Positions 8,693 through 17,558 of a DNA stretch of 64,000 nucleotides are shown piece after piece. The notes under the pieces are model-generated. The model was not told the origin of the DNA, did no database searches, and was given only the letters and a program-made list of their open reading frames with translations. The stretch's first letter is position 1; each line of letters opens with the position of its first letter. Where the stretch lies: assembly GCA_945860705.1 (NCBI GenBank), contig CAMART010000015.1, positions 1 through 64,000 on the forward strand. Direction: 5' to 3'. This DNA is from Chitinophaga pinensis (lineage in GTDB: Bacteria; Bacteroidota; Bacteroidia; Chitinophagales; CAMDFR01). The position numbers and the translations under genes are program-made.

Positions 8693-9562
8693 ATGAAACC
8701 CACCCTCAAGATAATAGAATGTCCTAGAGATGCTATGCAAGGACTTAAGGATATCATCCCTACTCAAAAAAAAATAGATTATATCAATTCTCTATTGAAA
8801 GTTGGATTTGACACTATTGATTTTGGAAGTTTTGTATCACCTACAAAAATGCCACAGATGGCAGATACAGAAAAAGTTTTAGCCGGATTAGATTTAACAA
8901 ATACATCTTCCAAATTACTCGCAATCACTCTAAATAAACAAGGAGCTGAAAATGCAGTCAAATTCAAAGAAATAGATTACTTAGGATATCCATTCAGCGT
9001 ATCAGAAACATTTCAACTTAGAAATACCAATAAGTCGATTCTTGAAAGCATACAGTTAGTAAAAGAAATGCTTGATTTATGCGAAGCTAATAATAAAAAT
9101 CTTGTGGTCTATATTTCTATGTGCTTTGGCAATCCTTATGGAGATTCTTACAATTACGAAATAGTATACTATTGGATAAACGAGTTAGTGAAATTAGGAG
9201 TAAAAACCATTTCATTGTCAGATACTGTAGGGGTAGCTACTAATGATGCTATCTCAAGTCTATTTTCTATCTTAATAAACAAGTTTCCCAATATAGAAAT
9301 AGGAGCACATTTTCATACTAGATACGAGACTGGTATTGAGAAAATAGAAGCAGCATATAATGCTGGATGCAGAAGATTCGATGGAGCAATAAAAGGATTT
9401 GGAGGCTGTCCAATGGCTAAAGATGACCTTGTTGGCAACCTACCAACTGAACAATTAATAGACTATTTTCATTCAAAAAACATAGCACTAAATATTAATA
9501 AAAAGCTGTTTGATTTATCATTCGAAAAATCTGGCACTATTTTTAATGATATACACGTTTAG
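8693..9562 (+). CDS. Hydroxymethylglutaryl-CoA lyase
   Basis: Cleaves 3-hydroxy-3-methylglutaryl-CoA to acetyl-CoA and acetoacetate, typically in leucine degradation. About 289 residues with a TIM-barrel HMGL-like pattern: IECPRDAMQG (the catalytic Arg-Asp of the usual PRDGLQ motif), TISLSDTVGVA, the metal-binding IGAHFHT and the mobile loop GGCPMAKDDLVGNLPTE with its active-site cysteine. ATG 8693 was chosen over GTG 8684 because the promoter box covers the latter. It stands alone; no other leucine-degradation genes are nearby. Confidence 0.88.
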   Translation: MKPTLKIIECPRDAMQGLKDIIPTQKKIDYINSLLKVGFDTIDFGSFVSPTKMPQMADTEKVLAGLDLTNTSSKLLAITLNKQGAENAVKFKEIDYLGYPFSVSETFQLRNTNKSILESIQLVKEMLDLCEANNKNLVVYISMCFGNPYGDSYNYEIVYYWINELVKLGVKTISLSDTVGVATNDAISSLFSILINKFPNIEIGAHFHTRYETGIEKIEAAYNAGCRRFDGAIKGFGGCPMAKDDLVGNLPTEQLIDYFHSKNIALNINKKLFDLSFEKSGTIFNDIHV

Positions 9563-9589
9563 TATGACAAAACATACAATTATCAACTA

Positions 9590-10111
9590 ATGAAATATTT
9601 TTATTTTACTTTTTTTTTGGTTCTTTTTTGTAATAATTCGCTTTTTTCCCAAAAAACAGAGGGTATATATCTAGATATGGATGAGCCTATTACAGATACA
9701 ATAGTATATGTAAATATTGACTCAATAAAAAGATTTCAAACAGAAGAAATCACTAATGCATACGTTTTGGACGGGGATGCTTGGTTTTCCAATGACGAAT
9801 TTACTTTAGTAGAAAAACTAAACTTTATCAGCGAGAATAGATCTAAATCTTTTGAGTATTTTTATTTTACAAGAAGTGGCAAAATAGAAGTAAGTACTAA
9901 TATCAGTGATAAAGACGTCAAATTTGCACAAGAAACAAAATTGATTTATGGAGCATGGTTTATAGATAAAGACAAATTAAACATAGTATTAAATGGCTTT
10001 AATTTGATTCATGGAAAATTTGAATACAGAATAGTATATGATTATAAAAAATCAGATAATAATATCAATTTAAAAATAGTTGATAAAAAACTTATAAATG
10101 AAGAAAAATAA
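9590..10111 (+). CDS. Secreted protein of unknown function
   Basis: 173 residues with a signal peptide (YFTFFLVLFCNNSLFSQ). The mature part contains an imperfectly repeated beta-rich pattern and no motif that I recognise. It follows the HMG-CoA lyase gene by 27 nt on the same strand. Probably periplasmic or outer-membrane associated. Confidence 0.6.
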   Translation: MKYFYFTFFLVLFCNNSLFSQKTEGIYLDMDEPITDTIVYVNIDSIKRFQTEEITNAYVLDGDAWFSNDEFTLVEKLNFISENRSKSFEYFYFTRSGKIEVSTNISDKDVKFAQETKLIYGAWFIDKDKLNIVLNGFNLIHGKFEYRIVYDYKKSDNNINLKIVDKKLINEEK

Positions 10112-10178
10112 TAAGCAATATATAATTTGCTTATATCCTAACACGTTACCAACAATAATAAAAGCTAAACATATTTAG

Positions 10179-10209
10179 TTGTAGAATTGATTTAATTCAT
10201 GTAATTTTG
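10179..10209 (+). promoter_or_regulatory. Promoter of the tandem T9SS cargo genes
   Basis: TTG at 10179-10181, a 20-nt spacer, and TAATTTTG at 10202-10209 match the Bacteroidota promoter. The ATG at 10241 lies 31 nt downstream of the -7 box. Confidence 0.6.
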
Positions 10210-10240
10210 ACTAAGAATTAAACTTTCTAATAAACTAAAT

Positions 10241-12133
10241 ATGAAAAAAACTATACTAGCTCTTATTATCGCTATTGGATTTTTACAAAGTTCGTATGCA
10301 CAATGTTCTGGATGTATTATCAATACTGCATGTACTGATGCAACCCCAGGCACAAGGTTGCCAAACCTATGTCCTTCTACTCTACCAAGCGGAACTGTAG
10401 GTATGCCATACTCAGAAGATATTACTATTTGGCTTCCACAGACTTTTACCTATTCTGGAATAGCTATCACTATTTTAAATGTAACAGTTACTTCTGTAAG
10501 TAGTTTACCTGCTGGCTTATCACTAGAAACATCTTTAGGGCCTATTCCTGTTAGTTTTCCAGTGACAAGCGATATGAGACTATGTGCTAAAATATGCGGT
10601 ACTCCTACGGTACCTGGCTCAAGAACTGTACAATTGAATGTAACTGTAGAAGTAAGTACTCCTATAGGAAACCAAACACAAAACCAATCATTCCCATTGC
10701 CAATAACTATTAACGCTCCAGCAGGTGGCAATGCAAGTTTTTCGTTCAATGCAGCTTCTGGATGTGATTCTATAATAGATACATTTAGGGCTCTATTGAC
10801 AAATGCACCTTATCCTGTTAATTACAGATGGGATTTTGATAACGATGGTACAATAGACGACTCAGTTCAAAATCCAGCTCCTATTGTATTTAATACTCCG
10901 GGCGAACATTATGTAAGATTGGTTACCGAATTTTTAAATTATAGAGTTACTCAAATAGCAGTTAATAATCTAAATGACGCTACTTGGTATTGGCATCAGT
11001 TCTGTGGAGATGGTACAGGAGTTACTATTTTTGGTATTCCGCTATATACACAAGTAAGTGATGCAGATATGATTGTACAAATGACTGATGGAACAAATGT
11101 ATATAATGGTCCTGAAATATCTGACAATGACGCGCCTGTATGGAATATTACTCAACCTTTCGATCCTACACCTGGCGTACTTAATTTAAGTTTTCAAGAG
11201 GTAGATCCTGGCATTTGTGGTGGGAATGAAAATGGCGGTGTCGCTACCATTACATTTATAGACGCTCCTAGAACTTATAATTTTGCAACCATCGGAGGCG
11301 AAGGAACTGTATCTGGAAGAGTGAGAATAGAAACTTATGTAGAAAGTACTATTGAAACTATAGATACTATTATTATATATTCTTCTCCAAGTTCACCTAT
11401 TTTAGAAGCAACTAAAGATTCTTTCTGTAGTACAGATTCTACTTTGCTCTATATTTCTTCACCTACTGCAGGCTACTCTATTGAATGGTACAAAGATTCC
11501 GCTTTAATTATTGATGCAAATGACTCTTCACTTTGGGTAAAAGAACAGGGTACTTACTGGGTTAGAATTAGTACGCCTGAAGGATGTTTTGCTTGGTCTG
11601 CAGTAAAAAAAGTATATAGATTTGAAACTCCACCATCATTTTTAAATGTAGTACAAATACCTGGTAGACAATTGGTAAATTCTAATTTTCCAGGAGCTGG
11701 CTATACTATTCAATGGTTTAAAGATGGAGTCGTACTTCCAGGAGCTAATACGCAGATAATTAATACTAATGGTGATGGAAATTATTCTTGTACAGTATAT
11801 AATAATGATTTTCCTTTATGCAATACTTCATCTGCTGGCTTTGCATTTAGCACTGTAGGCATAGATAATTCGGTACAACAAATTGGTAATCTTTCTATCT
11901 ATCCAAATCCAAGCAATGGCACATTTACGCTTTCATTTGATGCTATAGATTCTGAAATGTATAATTTATCTATCACTGATATGATTGGCAACAGTATTTC
12001 AAACACTACTGAATATGCTACGAATGGAAAAATCAATAAAGTATACCAATTGAATCACCTATCAAGCGGACTTTATTTATTAAATATTCAATCAAACAAT
12101 AATTCTATTCAAAAAAGAATTGTAATAAAATAA
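10241..12133 (+). CDS. PKD/Ig-like surface protein with T9SS sorting domain
   Basis: 630 residues. A signal peptide ends in SSYAQ, followed by a Cys-rich start (CSGCIINTACTDA). A PKD-like segment around NYRWDFDNDGTIDDS lies near residue 195, and Ig-like units (GYSIEWYKDS, GYTIQWFKDG) near 415-530. The C-terminal about 85 residues (SIYPNPSNGTFTLSF ... SGLYLLNIQ) are a T9SS type A sorting domain. It is inferred to be secreted or surface-attached. The next gene is a paralog with the same layout, so this is a tandem duplication. The ligand or role is unknown. Confidence 0.78.
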   Translation: MKKTILALIIAIGFLQSSYAQCSGCIINTACTDATPGTRLPNLCPSTLPSGTVGMPYSEDITIWLPQTFTYSGIAITILNVTVTSVSSLPAGLSLETSLGPIPVSFPVTSDMRLCAKICGTPTVPGSRTVQLNVTVEVSTPIGNQTQNQSFPLPITINAPAGGNASFSFNAASGCDSIIDTFRALLTNAPYPVNYRWDFDNDGTIDDSVQNPAPIVFNTPGEHYVRLVTEFLNYRVTQIAVNNLNDATWYWHQFCGDGTGVTIFGIPLYTQVSDADMIVQMTDGTNVYNGPEISDNDAPVWNITQPFDPTPGVLNLSFQEVDPGICGGNENGGVATITFIDAPRTYNFATIGGEGTVSGRVRIETYVESTIETIDTIIIYSSPSSPILEATKDSFCSTDSTLLYISSPTAGYSIEWYKDSALIIDANDSSLWVKEQGTYWVRISTPEGCFAWSAVKKVYRFETPPSFLNVVQIPGRQLVNSNFPGAGYTIQWFKDGVVLPGANTQIINTNGDGNYSCTVYNNDFPLCNTSSAGFAFSTVGIDNSVQQIGNLSIYPNPSNGTFTLSFDAIDSEMYNLSITDMIGNSISNTTEYATNGKINKVYQLNHLSSGLYLLNIQSNNNSIQKRIVIK

Positions 12134-12171
12134 AAACACAAACAATTATTATAAACCTTTATTAAATTATT

Positions 12172-14034
12172 ATGACGAAAAAAATTATTATTTTATGTGC
12201 TTTGTTTTTGGGAATACTTTCTCAATCAAATGCACAATGTACTGGAGCTATTGTTGATTCAGTATGCTTTGCTTCACTTATTGGTGCTGGCGGTGGTATC
12301 TGTAAAGATTCACTTCCAAATGGAATGGCAAATAATTACTATTCTGAAGATGTAAGTTTTGTAATGCCTCCATCTGTAAACATCACTACACCTATTACAG
12401 CTACAGTGACTCTTAGAAGAATAAATATCACAGGCGTAGGTGGTATGCCACTAGGAATTGATTATGCATGTAATAATGGTACTTGTATTTATTTACCTAG
12501 TTCAGGTCAACAACTTGGTGCTATGAGATTTTGTGGTACTCCATTGACTGCAGGGCTTTATACATTGACTGTTTATATTTCTGCAGATGTCACTGTAAGT
12601 GGTATCGGTGATAGAAATGGTGAAGCACAAACCTATACAACTAGACTTAGAATATTACCAGATACAAGTGGTGGCAATGCTACATTTACCCATACACCTG
12701 CTGGAAATAAATATTGTGATACTACAGATATCACATATAATGCAACAATTACTTCATCAAATCCAGTGAAATACAATTGGACATTTGGTAACGGAAATAC
12801 TTCTACACTTCAAAATCCGCCAGCACAAACCTATACTCCTTCTGGTACAGACTATCAAGCCATACTCAATACTACACTCTATTCTTATAGAATCACTAGA
12901 GTACGAGTTCTAGCTACAGATGGTTCTCTATGGAGTGGAGATGTAGGCGAACCTACAACTTTCCTTACTTACCCAGATTTTGTTTTTGCAAATACAACTA
13001 CAGGAAGAGCTACACCTGAAATAGGTAATAATCGAACACCGGATTGGACTGGATTGAGAGATACAATTCCTGTTGGGACTGATTCAATAAGCTTTACGCT
13101 TACAGATATTGATGGTTCGTTATTTGGTCTAGATCCGAATGATTTAGTAGAGGCTGGAAAATTTGGTGTAACACTCGGAACTGTAAACTATATACGTGGA
13201 GGAAACTCACTTCAAATAACTATGGATACGGTACCAACACAAATTTTTAGAGATACATTTACATTTACTGTAAATCCAGCACTTACGTCAGGTATCACTT
13301 CTACATTGATAGATAGTTTTTGTTTCGGTGACTCAACTATTGTATCTGTAAACTACAATGCTACAGATTATACATTGCAGTGGTATAATGATAGTACAGA
13401 AATTCCATTGGCTAATGACTCGTTCATTATATCTTATGGAAATGGCAACTATTATGTGACCATACAAAATAATACTACTCTATGTACTGCTAGTTCTAAT
13501 ATCACTAGTACATATGGTTTTACTGCTCCACCTGCAATTGTAAATATTGTAAATGCAGGGCCAGGACAAATAGCAAATTCAAATTTCCCTGGAGCAGGCT
13601 TTACCATTGAATGGTTTAAAGATGGAGTATTGATACCGGGAGCATCTGGAGTATTATTGACTACTACTGGTGATGGAGTATATACTTGTCATGTATTCAA
13701 TACAGCATTTCCAAATTGCGATGGAACTTCAGGTAACTTTGTTATCACTGGAATCAACGATATAGATAATACACTTGCTACAAATTTAAATATTTATCCA
13801 AATCCAAGTAATGGTAAATTTACTTTATCATTTGAGACATTATCTAATGATAAAGAAGCTACACTTTCTATCAATGATGTGACTGGTAGAGAAGTATATG
13901 CTACTAATCTAAAAATATCGAAAGGTGCAAATCAACTAGAAATCAATGCTAATAATATAGCTAATGGATTATACATAGCTAAATTAAAGGTATCTGGAAG
14001 CACTATTGAAAAAAGATTATTTATAAATAAATAA
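12172..14034 (+). CDS. Paralogous PKD/Ig-like surface protein with T9SS sorting domain
   Basis: 620 residues and the same architecture as the gene before it: a signal peptide ending in QSNAQ, a Cys-bearing start, a PKD-like KYNWTFGNGNTSTLQNP segment, Ig-like FTIEWFKDGVLIPGASG, and a sorting domain NIYPNPSNGKFTLSF ... NGLYIAKLKVSG. The two genes share the phrase NSNFPGAGxTIxWFKDGVxxPGA near the C-terminus, indicating duplication followed by divergence. It is 38 nt downstream, so probably co-transcribed, and a strong terminator follows it. Confidence 0.78.
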   Translation: MTKKIIILCALFLGILSQSNAQCTGAIVDSVCFASLIGAGGGICKDSLPNGMANNYYSEDVSFVMPPSVNITTPITATVTLRRINITGVGGMPLGIDYACNNGTCIYLPSSGQQLGAMRFCGTPLTAGLYTLTVYISADVTVSGIGDRNGEAQTYTTRLRILPDTSGGNATFTHTPAGNKYCDTTDITYNATITSSNPVKYNWTFGNGNTSTLQNPPAQTYTPSGTDYQAILNTTLYSYRITRVRVLATDGSLWSGDVGEPTTFLTYPDFVFANTTTGRATPEIGNNRTPDWTGLRDTIPVGTDSISFTLTDIDGSLFGLDPNDLVEAGKFGVTLGTVNYIRGGNSLQITMDTVPTQIFRDTFTFTVNPALTSGITSTLIDSFCFGDSTIVSVNYNATDYTLQWYNDSTEIPLANDSFIISYGNGNYYVTIQNNTTLCTASSNITSTYGFTAPPAIVNIVNAGPGQIANSNFPGAGFTIEWFKDGVLIPGASGVLLTTTGDGVYTCHVFNTAFPNCDGTSGNFVITGINDIDNTLATNLNIYPNPSNGKFTLSFETLSNDKEATLSINDVTGREVYATNLKISKGANQLEINANNIANGLYIAKLKVSGSTIEKRLFINK

Positions 14035-14078
14035 TCAAATCAAAGAATTCATCATTTAATATCTTAATCATACATGTT

Positions 14079-14108
14079 AAAACCTCTGCTTTGCAGAGGT
14101 TTTTTTGT
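14079..14108 (+). terminator. Intrinsic terminator after the T9SS cargo pair
   Basis: Perfect 11-bp GC-containing stem (14079-14089 with 14093-14103, loop TTT) followed by a T-run. Confidence 0.88.
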
Positions 14109-14183
14109 TTTATATATAACAATTAATAATTAAACTATGATAGATAAATAGAGTAAAATTTTATATATATTTGAATTGTAAAA

Positions 14184-14275
14184 GCGAAACAAGTTATTAC
14201 TAAAACATTCGCCAATCTACCCAATTTTGGGTGGATAGGCGAAACTGAGTTTCGCCTATATACAAGTTATGCGTA
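14184..14275 (+). repeat. Left boundary structure of the cassette-like array
   Basis: Alternating complementary segments: GCGAAAC (14184), TTCGCC (14208), a perfect hairpin AGGCGAAAC/GTTTCGCCT (14237-14257), and an imperfect hairpin CGCC...CCCAATTTTGGG...GGCG (14210-14241). ACAAGTTAT occurs twice (14189, 14262). The right edge GTTATGCGTA (14266-14275) is exactly complementary to TACGCATAAC at 17395-17404, the other end of the first cassette. The layout differs from the three full repeats, so this may be an attachment site, or a degraded repeat. Confidence 0.5.
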
Positions 14276-14290
14276 ATATCGACAAACTAA

Positions 14291-14866
14291 ATGAAAATAA
14301 CTTTAGAAGACATAATTCAATCCATTTATTTATTACCTGAACAAGTATTGAAAGAAGTTTTAGGACATTTTCAACATTTGGAATATCCCAAAAACTATTT
14401 TTTACTCAAAGCGGGCAAACCTTGTAAACATCTATGGTTTATGACAAAGGGCGCTGTAAGATACTTTTATATCAATGACCAAGGAAAAGAAAAGAATACT
14501 TGGTTTAGCTTAGATACACAAATTATTGCGGACACTTCAAGTTTTGTAAAACAAGAACCCTCCGAAGAAAGCATTCAGCTTGTGGAAGATAGTGAAATGT
14601 ATTCCATTGAACATGCAGCTTTACAGTCCTTGCTTCAAAAACATCATTCATTTGCTATATGGTATATTAAGTTGGTGGAGTTACATTATGTATCGCAGAT
14701 TGAGGACAGAGTTGCCGATTTGCAATTTCTTGATGCAAAGCAACGTTATCAAAAATTATTAAACCAGTACCCAGACATTACCAACCGAGTAAGTCTTGGC
14801 AACATTGCCTCTTACTTAAACATCACGCAAGAAACATTAAGCCGAATAAGAGCTGGCAAGTTGTAA
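14291..14866 (+). CDS. Crp/Fnr-family transcriptional regulator
   Basis: 191 residues: an N-terminal cyclic-nucleotide-binding beta barrel (about residues 25-115; FLLKAGKPCKHLWFMTKGAVRYFY) and a C-terminal winged helix-turn-helix with RVSLGNIASYLNITQETLSRIR as the recognition region. No cysteine set of an Fnr iron-sulfur cluster is seen. It is the first gene of the array's first cassette, 87 nt before the hydroxylase fusion, which it may regulate. Base composition is less AT-rich than in the flanking chromosome. Confidence 0.87.
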   Translation: MKITLEDIIQSIYLLPEQVLKEVLGHFQHLEYPKNYFLLKAGKPCKHLWFMTKGAVRYFYINDQGKEKNTWFSLDTQIIADTSSFVKQEPSEESIQLVEDSEMYSIEHAALQSLLQKHHSFAIWYIKLVELHYVSQIEDRVADLQFLDAKQRYQKLLNQYPDITNRVSLGNIASYLNITQETLSRIRAGKL

Positions 14867-14953
14867 TCATTTTTTGATATACATCAAAAGTATTCATTAG
14901 TAAACTTCTCAATTTTGTAGTGAAATTATTAATCGCTATTAAATTGAAGTATT

Positions 14954-16765
14954 ATGACTATAACAACGTTTTTTGAAGACATCATTAACGCATTTAGCGA
15001 ACAATTTAGCTGGTATGCAGGATTTGCATTTCCATTTTTTATCATTTTTTGGATAGTTGGTAAAAAATATTTTAAAAAGATAAGAATTCAGGAAACTGAA
15101 AAAGCTAAATTCCATCATTTCAAACATGATCTTGGCTTTTCTGCGAGTACTTTTCTGATTTTTGCAATTATGGATGTTTTCATTCTTTACTTGGATAGCA
15201 AGGGTTACACAAAAGTATATTTTGACATCAATGAGTATGGCTATTTGTGGTTAGGGCTTAGTTTTTTCATTGCACTCTTTATTGACGATATGTTTTTTTA
15301 TTGGAGTCACAGAGCTATGCACTTGCCTCAGTTTTATAAATTTTTCCATAAAGTACATCACGAAAGCACCGACCCATCGCCACTTACAGCTTTTGCTTTT
15401 CATCCTTCAGAGGCTATAGTTGAATACTTTGTAGCCTTTGTATTGCCTTTTTTGCTTCCACTGAATTTTGGAGTATTAATTACCTGGCAAATATTCTCCA
15501 TGCTTAACAATGTCTTAGGTCATTTAGGCTATGAAGTTTATCCCAAAGGTTGGGTAAAACTGCCATTTCTTAAATTCAAAACAGCCTCAACACACCACAA
15601 CATGCACCACCAATTATTTAATGGCAATTATGCCCTATATTTTACATGGTGGGATAAATGGATGGGCACAGAATTTAAAGACTACGAAACCCGCCACGAA
15701 CAAATCTTTGAACGCAAAAATATCATAAAATCAGCCGGAGGTTTGTATTCCCTTACGGTTTCTGATATTAGGCAAGAAGCAAATGAGGCTTTTACGATTG
15801 AGTTTGGCAATGTTCCAACGGTTTTCAGGGATTTTTCGGCAGGGCAACACCTTACTATTAAAGTTAACATCAAAGGCGCAACACTATATCGAACATTTTC
15901 CATTTCTTCAATTCCCAATAAAGATAATTTTCTGACTTTGACAATCAAAAAAATCAAGGCAGGTAAGGTAACCAATTACTTAGCCGAAAATTTGAAAGTA
16001 GGAGATACCTTAGAAGTTACAGCCCCATCAGGGCAATTTTATCTCAATGCTGAACCAGCTAATCAAAAGCATTATGTAATGATTGCAGGCGGAGGTGGTA
16101 TCACACCCATTTACAGTATGATAGGCACTGTTTTGAAATTCGAACCAAAAAGTAAAATTACTTTGCTTTATGCAAATAGGAATTCTACGAGCATAATTTT
16201 CAAGGAAAAAATTGAACAGTGGAAAAATGAATTTTCTACTCAATTAGAAGTCAAATACTTTTTGAGTGAAGAGGAAAATCCTAAAAATGCTATCAAAGGT
16301 TATATCACAAGAATTTCATTAGAAGAAGTGCTGAAACAACATGGTAAAAGCAAATTAGAATTTTACCTCTGTGGCCCAGAAATTATGACCAACATACTGA
16401 TGGCCGATTTGGCATACTTAGGAGTAGCAAAAGATAAAATTCATCGAGAGTTATTTTTAATCACAGCCCAAACTCAAGAAAGTGCTTCCCAAAAAGCACA
16501 AGTTTCTGCAAAAGTATTCGGCAAAACCTATCAATTTGAAACACAAGAAGGCAAAACCATTTTGCAAAGCGGTATAGAGCAAAATGTTCCATTGCCTTTT
16601 TCTTGTCAAAGCGGACTTTGCGGAATGTGCAAAATGAAATGCACTGAAGGCAAGGTAATGATAAAGAATAACCAGGTACTAACCGAAAAAGACATAAAGG
16701 AAGGGTATATACTGACTTGCCAATCGCTTCCTCAAACGAAAGCAATTACAATTAACAATCCGTAA
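14954..16765 (+). CDS. Sterol desaturase-type hydroxylase fused to ferredoxin reductase and ferredoxin
   Basis: 603 residues in three parts. Residues 1-250: an integral-membrane di-iron hydroxylase (fatty acid hydroxylase/sterol desaturase family) with histidine boxes HRAMH (119-123), HKVHH (132-136) and HHNMHH (214-219). Residues about 262-505: FAD/NAD(P)-binding ferredoxin reductase (RTFSISS for FAD, GGGGITP for NAD(P), CGPEIM near the end). Residues about 515-603: a plant-type [2Fe-2S] domain with CQSGLCGMCKMKC and a later CQS cysteine. The protein therefore carries its own electron chain from NAD(P)H to the di-iron site. The substrate is unknown, presumably a lipid or terpenoid. Confidence 0.88.
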   Translation: MTITTFFEDIINAFSEQFSWYAGFAFPFFIIFWIVGKKYFKKIRIQETEKAKFHHFKHDLGFSASTFLIFAIMDVFILYLDSKGYTKVYFDINEYGYLWLGLSFFIALFIDDMFFYWSHRAMHLPQFYKFFHKVHHESTDPSPLTAFAFHPSEAIVEYFVAFVLPFLLPLNFGVLITWQIFSMLNNVLGHLGYEVYPKGWVKLPFLKFKTASTHHNMHHQLFNGNYALYFTWWDKWMGTEFKDYETRHEQIFERKNIIKSAGGLYSLTVSDIRQEANEAFTIEFGNVPTVFRDFSAGQHLTIKVNIKGATLYRTFSISSIPNKDNFLTLTIKKIKAGKVTNYLAENLKVGDTLEVTAPSGQFYLNAEPANQKHYVMIAGGGGITPIYSMIGTVLKFEPKSKITLLYANRNSTSIIFKEKIEQWKNEFSTQLEVKYFLSEEENPKNAIKGYITRISLEEVLKQHGKSKLEFYLCGPEIMTNILMADLAYLGVAKDKIHRELFLITAQTQESASQKAQVSAKVFGKTYQFETQEGKTILQSGIEQNVPLPFSCQSGLCGMCKMKCTEGKVMIKNNQVLTEKDIKEGYILTCQSLPQTKAITINNP

Positions 16766-16770
16766 CTGAC

Positions 16771-17382
16771 ATGAGAACTTTTTTTTTAATGACTATTTTT
16801 TTATTGGTTGGCGCAAACCTTCGTTCCCAAAATGTACTTGAAGTTCTAGCAGGAAATAAACAAGCTCACTACATAAACTATTTCAATAAAGATTTGGATA
16901 GCACTGCCAAATGGAACTTCTTTAATCTTAATCGTTTTACTGTTAATTACAAAGATAAAGCACTAAACAATGTATCTATTGAAGGACAACTTACCTACCA
17001 ATTCAAGCCATGGATAGGACTGTCAGCAGGAGGAGGCTTTTACGGTGAATTATTTGTTCCAACTATTGGGTTAAGTCTTTCTTACATGAACAAAAAAGAA
17101 GACTTTTTTATTCAAATGTACCCAACAATTGGTTTTGCTGAAGGTCAAGTTGCTCCGAGTGTTTTAGGAATCATTGGATACTCACCAAAATTTAGCAAGA
17201 ATTGGGGGCTTTCTTCACAAATAATATTTTCAGCAGATCCTGTTGAAGCATCTCAAATCATAAGGATAGGGGCTAACTACAAAGATAAAGTTCAATTTGG
17301 TATAGGTATAGACATGCTACAAAACTTTGAGACAAAGAATTTAAATTATAACTTAGGACCCTTTATCAGATTTAACTTCTGA
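16771..17382 (+). CDS. Predicted outer-membrane beta-barrel protein
   Basis: 203 residues with a signal peptide (FFLMTIFLLVGANLRSQ) and alternating amphipathic strands ending in a C-terminal aromatic (PFIRFNF), typical of small outer-membrane barrels. It starts 5 nt after the hydroxylase fusion, so it is co-transcribed and may take part in export or uptake of the same substrate; this is inference. No family name is assigned. Confidence 0.65.
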   Translation: MRTFFLMTIFLLVGANLRSQNVLEVLAGNKQAHYINYFNKDLDSTAKWNFFNLNRFTVNYKDKALNNVSIEGQLTYQFKPWIGLSAGGGFYGELFVPTIGLSLSYMNKKEDFFIQMYPTIGFAEGQVAPSVLGIIGYSPKFSKNWGLSSQIIFSADPVEASQIIRIGANYKDKVQFGIGIDMLQNFETKNLNYNLGPFIRFNF

Positions 17383-17394
17383 CGAGAGAGATAC

Positions 17395-17531
17395 TACGCA
17401 TAACACGGGTTTGGCAAAAGTGGCGGTTCAGTGCTCCGCAGACACATTTGTGGTTAATCAAACATTGGTTCTCCGCATCAACATTTGTGGTGCAAATCGC
17501 CACCTTCGCCAAGCCCGAAACCGTTATGGGC
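17395..17531 (+). repeat. attC-like imperfect palindrome A (137 nt)
   Basis: Outer box TACGCATAAC (17395-17404) and GTTATGGGC (17523-17531). Next stem CGGGTTTGGC (17406-17415) with GCCAAGCCCG (17508-17517), 9 Watson-Crick pairs and one G-T. Inner stem GTGGCG (17420-17425) with CGCCAC (17498-17503). The spacer is 1 nt on the left and AAACC on the right. The large terminal loop carries two copies of a module CTCCGCA...CAACATTTGTGGT. It ends the first cassette and starts the second. Confidence 0.8.
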
Positions 17532-17558
17532 AAGTTTAAACAAAAAAACATATAACAA

